Origin: Ichthyophis bannanicus
Lineage: Eukaryota > Chordata > Amphibia > Gymnophiona > Ichthyophiidae
NCBI GenBank assembly: GCA_033557465.1
Contig: CM066031.1
Span: forward strand, 170,593,043-170,657,042
DNA: 64,000 nt
Direction: 5' to 3'
This document shows, in pieces, positions 1 through 10,149 of the stretch; position 1 is the stretch's first letter, and the number at the start of each line of letters is the position of its first letter. A model generated the notes under the pieces. That model was not told where the DNA came from and made no database searches. It saw nothing but the letters and a program-made list of their open reading frames with translations. Position numbers and translations under genes: made by a program.

Positions 1-360
1 TGCACCTGAGAGCAGCCCCTTTCCTCTAATATGTGCAAGTACCTATAAAACTACAATTACCCCAGGGGTGGGTGGGTGCTGGGGAGGGGAGGGAGGGAGA
101 TAAGTCCTATTAAAGAGGGCAGTTACAAGGTACCCTGTCAACCCTCAGCAGGGGGATGGGGGTACCACACAAAGCCCAGTTAGTTGAGAGAGGCAAGGTA
201 AGTACAGCTGAGAAGGCTGAACTAGCACACCACTAAGACAAACAGTAAATAATTAAATAAACAGCTAGAACTCACAGTAAGATGTCCCAGGAGGCAAATA
301 TCCCCTCACTAGCAGAGCTCTGTAAAAGTACAGCCCTTCTCTGGTCAGAGAAAAGCAAAC
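1..360. other. Unassigned sequence at window edge
   Basis: No coding similarity, terminal repeat or RNA gene was recognised here. The stretch holds a G-rich run near 65-100. It lies beyond the point where recognisable DIRS-A coding similarity stops, so it is either the flank of a truncated DIRS copy or too diverged to read. Confidence 0.4.
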
Positions 361-401
361 TCACTTGTTGCGAGACATCCAAGTCTTGAAGGTCTAGGCC
401 T

Positions 402-803
402 TCAGCAACCATGCTCTGAGGTGAAGGGACTTGGGGTTTGGGTGCCACAAAGTCCCTCCCTCTTGAGACAGAAGGTCTGGAGCAGCTCCCAGGTCCAGGG
501 AGGGTCCCTGGGAGAGAGAGATGCAGAAGTAGAGGGAACCACACTTGGCGTGGCCAACAGGGAGCTATGAGGATCATAGATCCGTGATCCCTCTGTAGTT
601 TGAACAGAGTCTTGGGAATCAAAGGAATGGGTGGAAAGGCATACAGGAGGCCCTGACCCCAATGCAGGAGAAAGGCATCCCTGGCCTGAACCCCCTGACA
701 GAGTTCTGGAACAGAACCGGGGAAGTTTGGCATTCCACGGACTTGCAAAGAGGTCTATGTCCGGGGTTCCCCATTTCTGAAAGATTCTGAGTACCTGATC
801 CAT
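402..803 (-). pseudogene. DIRS-A post-RNase H region (fragments in two frames)
   Basis: Minus-strand fragments match the segment between RNase H and recombinase in DIRS-E. One frame carries 'GTPDIDLFASPWNAKLP' and a second frame carries 'GLLYAFPPIPLIPKTLFK'. The two halves of the conserved block lie in different frames, so at least one frameshift separates them. In DIRS elements a putative Dam-type N6-adenine methyltransferase domain is described between RT-RH and YR. This conserved block lies in that position, but I did not verify catalytic residues. Confidence 0.6.
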
Positions 804-921
804 GTGCAGGGACCACTCGTGTGGAAGCAGAACTCAACTGAGTCTGTCTGCCCAAGAGTTTTGAATTCCTGGGAGATATACTGCCAGGAGATGGATTTGA
901 TGCTCTGGCGAAGGCCCACAG

Positions 922-2439
922 TCAGCTTCGTTGCAAAGCGACAGAGCCAGTCCCTCCTTGTTTGTTTACGTAGAACATGGCTACTTTGTCGGTATGAACA
1001 AGAACTGTCATGTTGTAGAGGAGGGTATAAAAGACCTTGAGAGCAAGGAAAATTGCTCGAAGCTCCAGAAGGTTGATATGAAGGGTGGTCTCCTGAGGAG
1101 ACCAAAGGCCCTGAGTGGAGAGGTCTTGAAGACGAGCTCCCCAACCTGTCTGGGAGGCATCTGTGGTGAGGGTTGCTTGGGGTAGTAACGGTTCGAAGGG
1201 GGACCCTAGCAACAGATTTTGAGTGGACATCCACCACTGGAGAGACCAAAAAAGACGTTTGGAGGTTTTTATTTGGTCTGAGAGAGCTCCTGAAGCTTGG
1301 GTCCACTGAGTGGACAGAGTCCATTGAGCTGCTCTCATATGTAGGCGAGCATAGGGCACCACATGAACTGTGGATGCCATGTGGCCTAGCAGTTGTAACA
1401 TCTCTCTGGCAGTCAAGTGGCTTCTGGACTGAATTTGAGAGGCCAAGTGCACCAGCCGGTGGCAACATGCCTGGGGAAGATAGGCCCTTGCTGTGGTGGT
1501 GTCTAGCCAGGCCCCTATGAATTCTAGGGATTGAGTAGGGGTGAGTTGAGACTTTGGCAGATTGATGACAAGTCCCAGATACTGCAGAATGCAGATGGTG
1601 CGGTCTAGGGAAGTCTGAGCCTGAGACTGAGATGGAGCTTGGATGAGCCAGTCGTCCAGGTATGGGAAGACAAAGATTCCCTGAGCGTGCAGAAATGCAG
1701 CCACTACTGACGTGCATTTCGTGAACACTCTTGGAGCAGAGGCTAGACCGAAAGGGAGTACTCTGTATTGGAAATGTTTTCCCTGGAACAGAAACCGAAG
1801 ATATTTTCTGTGGGAAGGGTGGATGAGTATATGAGTATATGCATCCTTTAGGTCTAGAGAACAAAGCCAGTCCTGACTCTGTAGGTATGGAAGGAGGGCA
1901 CCCAGCGAGAGCATTTTGAATTTCTCCTTGCATAGGAATTTGTTTAATTCTCTCAGATCTAGGATTGGTCTGTATCCCCCTGTTTTCTTTGGTATGAGAA
2001 AATAGGGGGAGTAGAACCCTGAGCCCTGCTGCAGAAGAGGAACCTGTTCTATTGCCCCTTGGGCAAGCAGGGTATTCACCTCCTGAGCTAACAGGGGGAG
2101 AAGAGATGGAGGAGAAATGAAATGTCTCACCCTGGGATAGAGAGGAAGGCTGGAAAAATGCAGTTTGTAGCCCTCTCTGATGATAGAGAGGGTCCACTGC
2201 TCCGATGTAATCTGTTCCCACCTGGGAGCAAAATGAGTCAGCCTTCCTGGAATGGTGAGAGGCTCTGGTTGCTGCAGAGCCAGAAAGGGTATGTTCTCTA
2301 GAGGTAAGTCAAAAACCCTGAGGGGGTTGGGACTGCTGAAGCGTGGCAGTTCCTGCAGGCTTTGCTCTGGCCTGTTTAGTTTGCTGTCGCTTAGCAACAA
2401 AGCGAACCTGTGCAGATGACTGGCCAGCATTGGTACCAA
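922..2439 (-). CDS. DIRS-A reverse transcriptase-RNase H (505 codons)
   Basis: This long uninterrupted minus-strand frame encodes the DIRS-type RT followed by RNase H. RT landmarks in order are 'GFYSPYFLIPKKTGGYRP', 'CSLDLKDAYTHI' (motif A), 'LPFGLASAPRVF' and 'YLDDWL' (active-site xxDD). RNase H follows with 'TTDASQTGWGA', the 'LLELRAI' acidic helix and 'HTDKVAMFYVNKQGGTGS'. Here 'TDK' replaces the 'TDNQ' of DIRS-C/E, so one residue is missing next to a catalytic aspartate. The start overlaps the Gag tail (2309-2917) in another frame, as is usual for DIRS. The frame stops shortly after the RNase H core, whereas related copies continue, so the product is truncated. Only one side of the parent element survives, so activity is unlikely. 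Confidence 0.85.
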   Translation of the reverse strand: MVPMLASHLHRFALLLSDSKLNRPEQSLQELPRFSSPNPLRVFDLPLENIPFLALQQPEPLTIPGRLTHFAPRWEQITSEQWTLSIIREGYKLHFSSLPLYPRVRHFISPPSLLPLLAQEVNTLLAQGAIEQVPLLQQGSGFYSPYFLIPKKTGGYRPILDLRELNKFLCKEKFKMLSLGALLPYLQSQDWLCSLDLKDAYTHILIHPSHRKYLRFLFQGKHFQYRVLPFGLASAPRVFTKCTSVVAAFLHAQGIFVFPYLDDWLIQAPSQSQAQTSLDRTICILQYLGLVINLPKSQLTPTQSLEFIGAWLDTTTARAYLPQACCHRLVHLASQIQSRSHLTAREMLQLLGHMASTVHVVPYARLHMRAAQWTLSTQWTQASGALSDQIKTSKRLFWSLQWWMSTQNLLLGSPFEPLLPQATLTTDASQTGWGARLQDLSTQGLWSPQETTLHINLLELRAIFLALKVFYTLLYNMTVLVHTDKVAMFYVNKQGGTGSVALQRS

Positions 2440-4131
2440 ATCTAGTCTTTTTGTAGAAAGATTTCTTAAAAGACTTCTTTTTGGCAGGAAGTGAAGTAGA
2501 CTTAGAAAGTCTATCTAAAGCAGCATTCTCTGCATCCATTTGAATGGCTTTGACTTGCCACTCCTTGCCAAACAGATTTTCACCTGTACAAGGTAAATTG
2601 CCTAGGCCATCCTGCACCCAGGATTCCAGATCAGAGGCCTGGAGCCAAGCAATTCGCCGAGCAGCTATAGCTATGCCAGATGCTCTACTAGCACCCTCAA
2701 AGGAGTCAAAGGCAGCCCTATTGGAGAACTTTGACACATCTTGGATATGCTTTAAAAGAAGCAGGAACTCCTCCTTTCTATCTTCTGGAATAAAGAGGAG
2801 GAAATCTTGTACTTTAAGAGCAAGCTCCTTTAGAAACATGCCCATATAGAGGCTGTAGGAGTTGATTCTGGCAATAAGCATACTAGCCTGAAAGACTTTC
2901 CTGCCAAAAGCATCCAAAGTTCTACATTCTCTTCCTAGAGGGGGTAGAAGAGTGCCTTTTGGTACTCTTAATCTTTTTCATAGCAGACTTCACCACAATG
3001 GAATGGTGAGGAAGCTGGGTTTTTTGAAAACCAGGAGAAGGAGGGACCCGATACATGGTATCCAACCGACGAGAATGTGGAGACAGTGTAAGAGGAGCCT
3101 CCCATAAATCCATCATGTGTTCTTGGAGAATATTATGAATGGGTAGGGTGACTGCCTCTTTAGGAACCTTAGAGTATCCTAAACTGTCTAATTTTTGTGC
3201 TCTAGGTTCCTTTTCAGAGGATACTGTAATAGAGAGTCCTTTGGCAACTTCCAGAATGAAGTCCTGAAAGGACAAGTCCTCTGGAGGGGACATTCTTCTC
3301 TGTGGGGAAGAAGGCTCCTCAGGAAGAGTAAGGGATACTTCATCAGAATCATCTGAGGTATCAGCATCCTCAGAAGACTCGAAGTATCGCCTATTTGCTT
3401 CCAGGGACCGATACGGGTACCGACCGGTATAGACATTGGGCGTACTGGGAACCGGGTCGGTATCGAGAATATCTCGGGAAGCGAGAACCAGTACCGGCCT
3501 TCTACTGGAAGTAGATGCTCTGGGTACCGATATTGGTTGTGGTACCGGAACTGGGGTTGGAACCGACGGTTGTGGTACCTAGGGCGTCGCAGCATTAATG
3601 AAAGCCATTATGGCCTGCTGCATGGATTGTACCGTAGTACCCATAGACGCCACGACTGCCTGGATGTCGGTACCGGTCAGAGCCGGTACCCCAGAGCAGT
3701 CTAACAGGTGATCGGTCGAGGCCGTGCCATCGATGTCAACCTGTAACCCCATAGGTGGAGCTTTGGAAGCCGGAGCTTCCCGCCGGGGTTGTTTGGCTGG
3801 GGCAGGGTCTTCAGGGTCGAACCCAAGAGCCTCTCTGCTTTGAGGGAGATTTGCCCTTTGAAGACTTGCCCAAAGAATGTTTGGTCACCTGAGATCCATC
3901 CGGAGATAAAGATCGGGATGATGTTGATGCTGGATTCTCTGTAGAAAACAGCACATGAAATTTAGCTGCTCGGTTCTGTAAGCCTCGTTTGGACATCAGA
4001 GAGCAGGATGGACAATCCGGAACCGAATGGTCAGGGCCCAAACATTTAAGACACCACTCATGGGTGTCTGTGACTGAAATAGTACCAGAGCACTTGGTGC
4101 ATTTTTTAAAACCAGAAGATGGTTTCTCCAT
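2309..4131 (-). pseudogene. DIRS-A gag, broken into four frames
   Basis: Minus-strand Gag remnants lie in order. 4131-3811 holds the N-terminal Cys/His segment ('KKCTKCSG' then 'WCLKCLGPDHS', matching 'CCLQCLGPDHD' in DIRS-C). 3595-3188 is a serine/arginine-rich part. 3293-2922 contains 'GFQKTQLPHHSIVVKSAMKK', and 2917-2309 contains 'LDAFGRKVFQASML' preceded by the core. DIRS-C and E have the same blocks in the same order. Several indels separate the frames. Gag would form the nucleoprotein particle. Start chosen at the methionine before the Cys/His segment. Confidence 0.75.
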
Positions 4132-4379
4132 GAGGAGAATTTGTAAAGGCCTGTAGGCCTCACAAAAAGAAAATACACCAAGTGTGGAAAAGAAATTTTT
4201 TTTTGTTGTTTTTTTTTAAAGAAAAATAAAGACCGGCGGTACCGGTTCGGAATCGGGGAAGGCAGATACACGGTCAGAACAACTTGAAAAAACAAGAAAT
4301 TCTTCAGCGGTGACAGGAACACGACCTGCTGGCTCCGTGGAAAAAGAACTGAGGAGAGTTGGTCAGGAAGGCGGGAAGG

Positions 4380-4512
4380 CAGCGCGCATGCGCTGTGGGA
4401 AGCCCCAAAAGCTTTCCTTCTGGGAAGCTGGGGAGCTTTCCCGTGCAGGCTCCGTCGGTACCGACGAACCCATATGTGAGGACTCATTCCTGCTTGTTCC
4501 TGGAGATTGAGC
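4380..4512 (-). repeat. DIRS-A terminal inverted-repeat region
   Basis: This block upstream of gag contains the signature shared by the termini of DIRS-C, D and E: a CpG-rich 'GCGCATGCGC', 'AGCTGGGGA', then 'CATATGTGAGGACT' and 'CTGCTTGTTCCTGGAGA'. In DIRS-E the same block is present in opposite orientation at the other end. Its partner terminus for DIRS-A is missing. Confidence 0.65.
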
Positions 4513-4650
4513 AAGATGGGAGGGAAGGGGACCATGCATGTGTGGTAACATGTCCCAGAAGCTCTTTGAAAGCTGGGGAAATGCTCTACACAGGTTCAGA
4601 TGTCACCCCATATGCGAGGGCCGACTTCCTGCTTGTTCCTGGAGAATGTT
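4509..4650 (-). repeat. Second DIRS terminal fragment in tandem
   Basis: Starting at 'GAGCAAGATGGGAGG' and ending at 'CTTGTTCCTGGAGAAT', this repeats the same terminal signature as the block directly to its left, but with the different sub-sequence found at the right end of DIRS-D/E. It is a terminus of a second DIRS subfamily joined to DIRS-A. Confidence 0.6.
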
Positions 4651-5959
4651 GAGTAAAAAGCAACTCCCAAGCTATTCTATTCTCACCCTTACCCTCTTTT
4701 ATACATACAATGTACTTGACACTCTTAAAACATTGATTTTCTATGTACTGTTACTGCTCCATGAAGAGCAGTTATAGATCTACCTAGTAATTGTCATTTC
4801 CAATGCGTGTTCCTCATTGTTGTAGTGCTGTGCTCCCTCTCATATCCTGTGCAGCAGCAAACATTTGCCGCACTGCCTCTGCTCTTATGAGTTTCCAGCA
4901 GACCCAATGGCCATCATCTCCTTGACCAAAGTCTTATGGTGCAGAGGTAACCACATGCAATTTCAGCCCAAGAGGTAACAGTCACAGGCCCTTATGGAAA
5001 CTTACAAGAGCAGAGACCTTGCTGTAAAACAGGTTAAAGTACATTTGCCATGTGCTGCCGTACCACTGTGTGGGCCCCCTTCCCACATTGCAGGGGCTGC
5101 TTGAGTGGAATTTACACCACTGGAAACATAACCAATCATGTAATTAAGTGTGATTCTCACCTCTTCCAAAATGCCGAAGGAAAAAAAACAAACAACTCTT
5201 AAATATCAACATGTACAGGTCAGGATTTCACAGCCTAACACATCTAGGAGGGACAACATTGTTAAGGAACAAAGTGCTAGACCACTAGCAGCTCCTATTG
5301 GGAAAATGGAACAAGCTGAACTGCTACAGAGCACCACTAATTGAATGCTAAATACTGCACAAGGAAACCAGATCTTAAATACACCCAGGAGTACAAATTA
5401 AAAGCAAAGTGGAAAAGCCAAGCTTTCAATAGTGAAAAACATGAAATGCATTTCCCTATGTCTTTTTGCTCATACAGGATCATATCCAATTCTAAATTAC
5501 TAAAAAAACAAAACAAAAAAAACTGATACTAAAATGATGATATCACCATTACTTTTACCAATCAAATGTCGTCCTCTTCCACTTTCACCATTATGCCTTT
5601 ACTGAAGGTTTTCGTCAGTTATCCCTCTGATTTTGATTCTTTAAAGCTAGTTCCTTCCCCACCCTTACCCCTTCAGTCTTCAGGTCTTGTCTCACATACT
5701 CCACAGCTTTCCATCTTCTACCCTGGGTCTATTCCATCTATCCAAGATGATCTCATTTCATAAACTCCCTTTTCTCCTACTCTAGCAATCTGGGGGGTGC
5801 TTCTACCTTACATACTAGCTGTCATGCTTCCCTTTCGCCTCCTGCTTTCACCCTTCAAAGACATGTTCTCAGTCTCAGGCCCTCTAGCACTTAACACTTT
5901 CCCACTGGGCAGTAGTAAAATACAAAATACCCAAATGCCATTTAAATGCTGGCATTTGT
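4651..5959. other. Unassigned intergenic sequence
   Basis: No convincing gene or element was recognised. Short open frames at 5150-5344 and 5341-5526 have low-complexity lysine-rich translations, no recognisable domain and no homologous copy in the window. They are treated as chance frames. Confidence 0.4.
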
Positions 5960-6206
5960 ACCGAGGTGCTATGTCGAGTTGTGTCTGTACACCAGGCACC
6001 TTCTCTAACCCTCTTCAAATCCAGGTTGAAGGCTCACCTATTTGCTGCTGCCTTTGGATCTTGAGTCACCTGATCTCCTTTTCCTTCCCCGTTTACACCT
6101 TCTGTGTTTGTCTTGATTAGATTGTAAGCTCTGATGAGCAGGAACTGTCTTACATGTTTGTACAGCGCTGCGTACGACGTAGTGCTATAAAAATGCTCAG
6201 TAGTAG
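5960..6206 (+). repeat. LINE 3'-end fragment with TAG-type tail
   Basis: The segment contains 'CTCTTCAAATCCAGGTTGAA', which in one frame reads 'LFKSRLKAHLFAAAF', resembling the C-terminus of L2-like ORF2. It ends 'GCTATAAAAATGCTCAGTAG' plus further TAG repeats. A diverged inverse copy is at about 42693-42940, so this is a dispersed family. Confidence 0.6.
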
Positions 6207-6337
6207 TAGCTAGGAGGTATTAAGTTTTTTTCCCTCACATTTCTTCTGACATCACCTATCTACAGGGCACAGAGGGAGGGCATCACAAGAGGTAAATGTC
6301 AGCTTAGCATAGAGTCTAGTGTAAAAATTGTCAGAAG

Positions 6338-6627
6338 AGTGGAGGAGTGGCCTAGTGGTTGGGGCAAGGTACTTCAGGCCGGAAGGTCAGGGGTTCAAAT
6401 CCCACTAGGAGGACAGCAACCTTGGGCCAGAAGGACTGGGGTTTCTAGTCCCACAGGTGCTCCTTGTGGTCTTGGGCAAGCCACTTAACTATTTTACAGG
6501 GAACATGGGCTATGGAGGGTTATCTCCAAGTTATAATGCCCTGTTCAATGTAATATCAGTTTGTTCAATGTAAACCGCACTGATGCAGAATAGTGTGGTA
6601 TATAAGAGAATGTAAATAAAAAAAAAG
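6338..6627 (+). mobile_element. tRNA-derived SINE with L2-like tail
   Basis: The 5' part has polymerase III promoter boxes: A box 'TGGCCTAGTGG' (6348-6358) and B box 'GGTTCAAATCC' (6392-6402), with spacing typical of a tRNA-derived head. The 3' part 'TGTAAACCGCACTGATGCAG' followed by 'GTGGTATATAAGAGAATG' is nearly the same as the tail of the L2 at 51725-51790, then an A-rich end. SINEs use partner-LINE tails to be copied by that LINE's reverse transcriptase, so this unit is inferred to be mobilised by L2. A truncated inverse copy is at 45358-45541. Confidence 0.85.
6348..6402 (+). promoter_or_regulatory. SINE internal pol III promoter (A and B boxes)
   Basis: The A box at 6348-6358 and the B box at 6392-6402 fit tRNA-type internal promoter consensus sequences. 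Confidence 0.75.
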
Positions 6628-8053
6628 GAGACAGCTAAGATATATTTCCTATATTTCTTGAAAATGAGGTATAGGAAAACAAACCAGGTAAAGTGGGAAA
6701 AAAGGTCAGATAAGGAATAAATCGGATAAGGCCCAGGCCAATAGTTGCAGACACAGGCATACAATAGGTCAGTAAGTCAACAGGAATGGAGTGCAAACAG
6801 GACAAAGGAAGGAACTGAAGACAAAATCCAGATGCCTGCAGTAAAAACAAAAGGACTAGTTTGAAAAGAAAAACCAATGACATAGCAGAACTTAAGGGTG
6901 GGATTTTGCACCCTACTTCAGGAAGGCGAGAGACATACAGAGGGAACTTGCATCCTGTTAAAGAGCAGGTGTGTACGATTCTGATGCTCTGTGCTTGTGC
7001 ATCTGTGATGTCTATGTGAAAAGGATTGTGCTAGTTTGCCTCTAGTGTAGGCAGGATCATATCCTCTCACTGTGCTAGGACCCATCAACGAACAGGAAAA
7101 TCTTAGTTTATAACTGACAGAAAACAGAAGAAAAAAAAAAGTGTTCTTACTTGCAAGGAATTGGTAAGGGGAATACTCAAAATTACTTTTTATTTAGTTA
7201 ATATTGTTATGCTCTGTATGCTTGTTTCTGTGAAAGAAGAGATCTTTTTTGCAAAGAAAATCTGGAGTATATTGTGACAGGTATCAGTATACAATCTGCA
7301 CAAGTTGTGGTCTATTGAGAGGTTTGGGGGCAAGTCCTCCCTATGTTCCCCTTTTACACAGAGGTGGTGGTCTGGTGATTCTGTCTGGCCAACAGAATCA
7401 GCCCCCTCCCCCTCTTGGTCCATACGCCAGCCTCTCCAGATTTTACACCTTCTCTGCATCTCCTCATATCCTACCCAATTGCTTACTCCCCAATCACTAT
7501 CCATCCCTTTAGACCCCACTCATTTTTGGGTCTATGCTTTTGGGATTTCCTATCCAAGTTTCTGCTCTGTCCTTAATCCCATTTCCCTAGTAGCCACCCT
7601 TTTACTGTCTTCCTCATGCTTTGCTTAGTTGAAAGCAGAAGCTGGAGGGGGGAGCTTTCCTTACAATTCTCCCTTTAATCCTAGGTAGAGAGCAGCATGC
7701 CCTTCTGTAGAAGGGTTTTTTATTATACTAATACCAGACACTTCAACATTGGTGAGCTAGCAGTACTTGATGCCAATATCAAACACAGCAAAGGCTGCCT
7801 ACAAAGACTCAAGTGTTTATATTATATTATAGTTATATTGATCATATGAAAAAAAAAAAAAAAAAAAAAAAAGTGTATGTTGGAGTCCAGTCAAAGGTAC
7901 CCATTAACAAAATATTTAAGTGCCACTAGTGTGAAGTAGTATCTAGACACCTACCCTGCATTTTGTGCCATAAACGCTATTGGCACATGTACTAAAGCTT
8001 CTACTTTAGAAGCCATTCTGTCTGGGGTAGGCATAGTATGCTTTGGGCCTTAA
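6628..8053. other. Unassigned; contains a poly-A run
   Basis: Nothing coding was recognised. An uninterrupted A run of about 24 bases sits at 7849-7872 and may be a decayed retroposon tail, but no body could be assigned upstream. Open frames at 7190-7628 overlap on both strands and resemble nothing known. Confidence 0.4.
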
Positions 8054-8215
8054 GGAGAAATTAGACCTTACCTGCTAATTGTCTTTCCTTGAGTTCTCTC
8101 CAGGCCAGTCCAGGAACCGATGGGTAATCAAGCCCATTCAGCAGCTGAGGACTGAACAACAGTTTTGCTGACTGCTGCTCCAGCTCCCTCTGGTGACCAT
8201 AACTCAAGTCTCCTA
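8054..8215. repeat. DIRS-B left inverted terminal repeat
   Basis: It is complementary to 13535-13683, including 'CCATTCAGCAGCTGAGGACT' against its reverse complement at the right end. The outermost bases also match the first half of the ICR in complement. Confidence 0.8.
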
Positions 8216-8600
8216 CTGACAAAGCAGCCTTCCCTCAAATTGCCAACTCTAAAACCGTTCTTAAAAACAACTCGGAAAAATCTGACCTAATCAGAACAAA
8301 CTCTGGCGCACAGTGAGGAATTCTCTTACTAGAGGTTTGAGCTCAACAAAAAATTATCTAGGCTGCTCTGGGCATTTGCCTTTATCTTTTTTTTGTGTGT
8401 TTGTGTTTTTTTTTTCTCTTTTTTTTTTTAAACTAGTGCGCCTCAAGTCACACACCCCCCCCCCCCCCCCAGGAGGGAACTGCAACCAAGCTAACCAGCC
8501 CCCCAAACCTAACATCTGGAGGCAAAAACACTTTGCTTCTGCAACTGCCACTGCCAACGGTGTAGGACTCCCTGCCAAAGAAAAGCTCGCATCTAAACTG

Positions 8601-8703
8601 GGTGGGCCCTGGACTGGCCCGGAGAGAACTCAAGACAATTAGCAGATAAGTTCTAATTTCTCCTCCCTCTTCGTCTCTCCAGGCCAGTCCAGGAACCAAT
8701 GGG
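8601..8703. repeat. DIRS-B internal complementary region
   Basis: The first half ('GGACTGGCCCGGAGAGAACT' to 'AATTTCTCC') is the reverse complement of the element's left extremity. The second half ('CTCTTCGTCTCTCCAGGCC' to 'GGAACCAATGG') is the reverse complement of its right extremity. In DIRS replication this region is proposed to template joining of the ends. Confidence 0.8.
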
Positions 8704-8749
8704 AAGTACCAAAGCAGTTCCCAACTACGGGTGGGCCTGGTGAGCCCCC

Positions 8750-10149
8750 CCCCTAAGACAGCCGTGGAACCAACATTCGCATCCACTCTTGCCTGCGCAT
8801 CCAAGTGATAGTGTCTGGTAAACGTATGAAGAGACGACCAGGTTGCTGCCCTGCAAATATCCACTGGTGGGACCAACGTGAACTCTGCCCACGACATCGC
8901 TTGGGCTCTGGTGGAATGCGCTCCGAGTCCCTGCGGAGCCACTTTACCTCGAGCCTCATAAGCTGCTCCAATCGCCCGCACCACCCAACGGGCAATGGAA
9001 GCGGCCTCCCCTTTATGAGGCCCTCCAAAAATCACAAGCAACCTATCCGATCTCCGAAATGACTCCATCCTTCTGAGATATTTACGGAGCACTCTACCCA
9101 AATCCAACCGAAGGTTATCCCAACTGTCGCCCCCCCCCCCCCCCCCGACTCCCTGCAAAAGGTCGGGAGCAACACCGCCTGATTCAGATGAAAACTGGAC
9201 ACCACTTTAGGCAAAAACGACAGCACCAGCCGCAACACCACCATCTCCTTAGTAAATTGAACGTAAGGCGCCCTACACGAGAGCGCCTGAAGATCCGAGA
9301 CCCTCCGCGCTGAACACAAGGCGACAAGGAAGGCCGTCTTCCAAGACGGTTCTTGCAGACTTACTGCGGAACCGGACTCAAAGGGTGGCCGAGACAGCGC
9401 CTCCAAAACTAAACTCAAATCCCAAGCCGGCACCGACTGCCAAGGAGGCTGAAGAATCTTCACGGACCAGAGACCACCACCATACATCTGGATGCGTAGA
9501 CAGAACATTGCCACCAACCTTTCCTCTATAGCAAGCTAACGCTGCCAGTTGAACTTTGAGCGTGCTGAGAGTGAGGCCCCTATCAAGACCCTCCTGAAGA
9601 CAAGACAATATGCTCGGAAGAGACACAGAACGGTTCAACCCCGTGACCTGCGCACCAACTTTCAAACACGTGCCAGACACTAATATACGCCAGCGAAGTA
9701 GATCTCCTCTTGGAACCCAGCAAGGTAGCAATCACCGCTGGTGAGTACCCCCGCTGTCTGAACCGCAACCTCTCAATAGCCAAGCCATAAGAAAGAACCG
9801 ATCCACCTGAGGCATCGGCACCGGACCCTGAGCTAACAGGTTGCACTGCAGAGGAAGCCGCCACAGCCCATCCACTATCAGCTGCACCAGATCCGCATAC
9901 CAGGGCCACCTGGGCCAGTCTGGAGCTATAAATATCACATCCCCTATGTGCCTCGCAATCCTCCGAACCACCCGTCCGATCAGCAGCCACGGAGGAAACA
10001 CATACAGCAACTGATCCAACAGCCAGGGTTGCACTAGCCCGTCCAACCCCTCTGACATAGGTACCCTGTACCTGCTGTAAAAACACGATGCCTTGGCATT
10101 CGAGGGTTGCCAGATCCATGACCGGCTGGCCCCAATGGAGAGTTCTCAT
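8750..10149 (-). pseudogene. DIRS-B tyrosine recombinase, frame-disrupted
   Basis: Minus-strand fragments (10149-9583, 9731-9378, 9517-9032, 9158-8750) together cover a DIRS YR. Catalytic signatures are visible: 'CSARRVSDLQAL' (first arginine), 'GAHSTRAQAMS' (His-x-x-Arg) and 'HTFTRHYHLD' (nucleophilic tyrosine context). The enzyme would integrate a circular DNA copy by site-specific-type recombination. At least three frame changes and a poly-C tract (9130-9146) interrupt it, so no intact protein is possible. Confidence 0.75.

Larger units (their letters stand above)
360..4512 (-). mobile_element. DIRS-A: DIRS-type YR retrotransposon, 3'-truncated
   Basis: Read on the minus strand, this is a DIRS-class element in the order terminal repeat (about 4380-4512), Gag remnants (4131-2309) and RT-RNase H (2439-922), then a broken downstream region (803-360). 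The tyrosine recombinase and the internal complementary region found in the other copies are absent, so the 3' half is lost. It is a different subfamily from DIRS-C/E: the RT has 'PKKTGGYRPILDLREL' where C has 'PKRTGGLRPILDLRIL'. The class is secure from the RT and Gag. The exact left edge is uncertain because similarity fades at about 360-370. Confidence 0.85.

Noticed and set aside
7849..7872. Poly-A run as retroposon end
   Set aside because: No element body or duplication could be identified around it.
8448..8475. Poly-C tract as a functional element
   Set aside because: Simple homopolymer within DIRS-B; common and possibly unstable in assembly.
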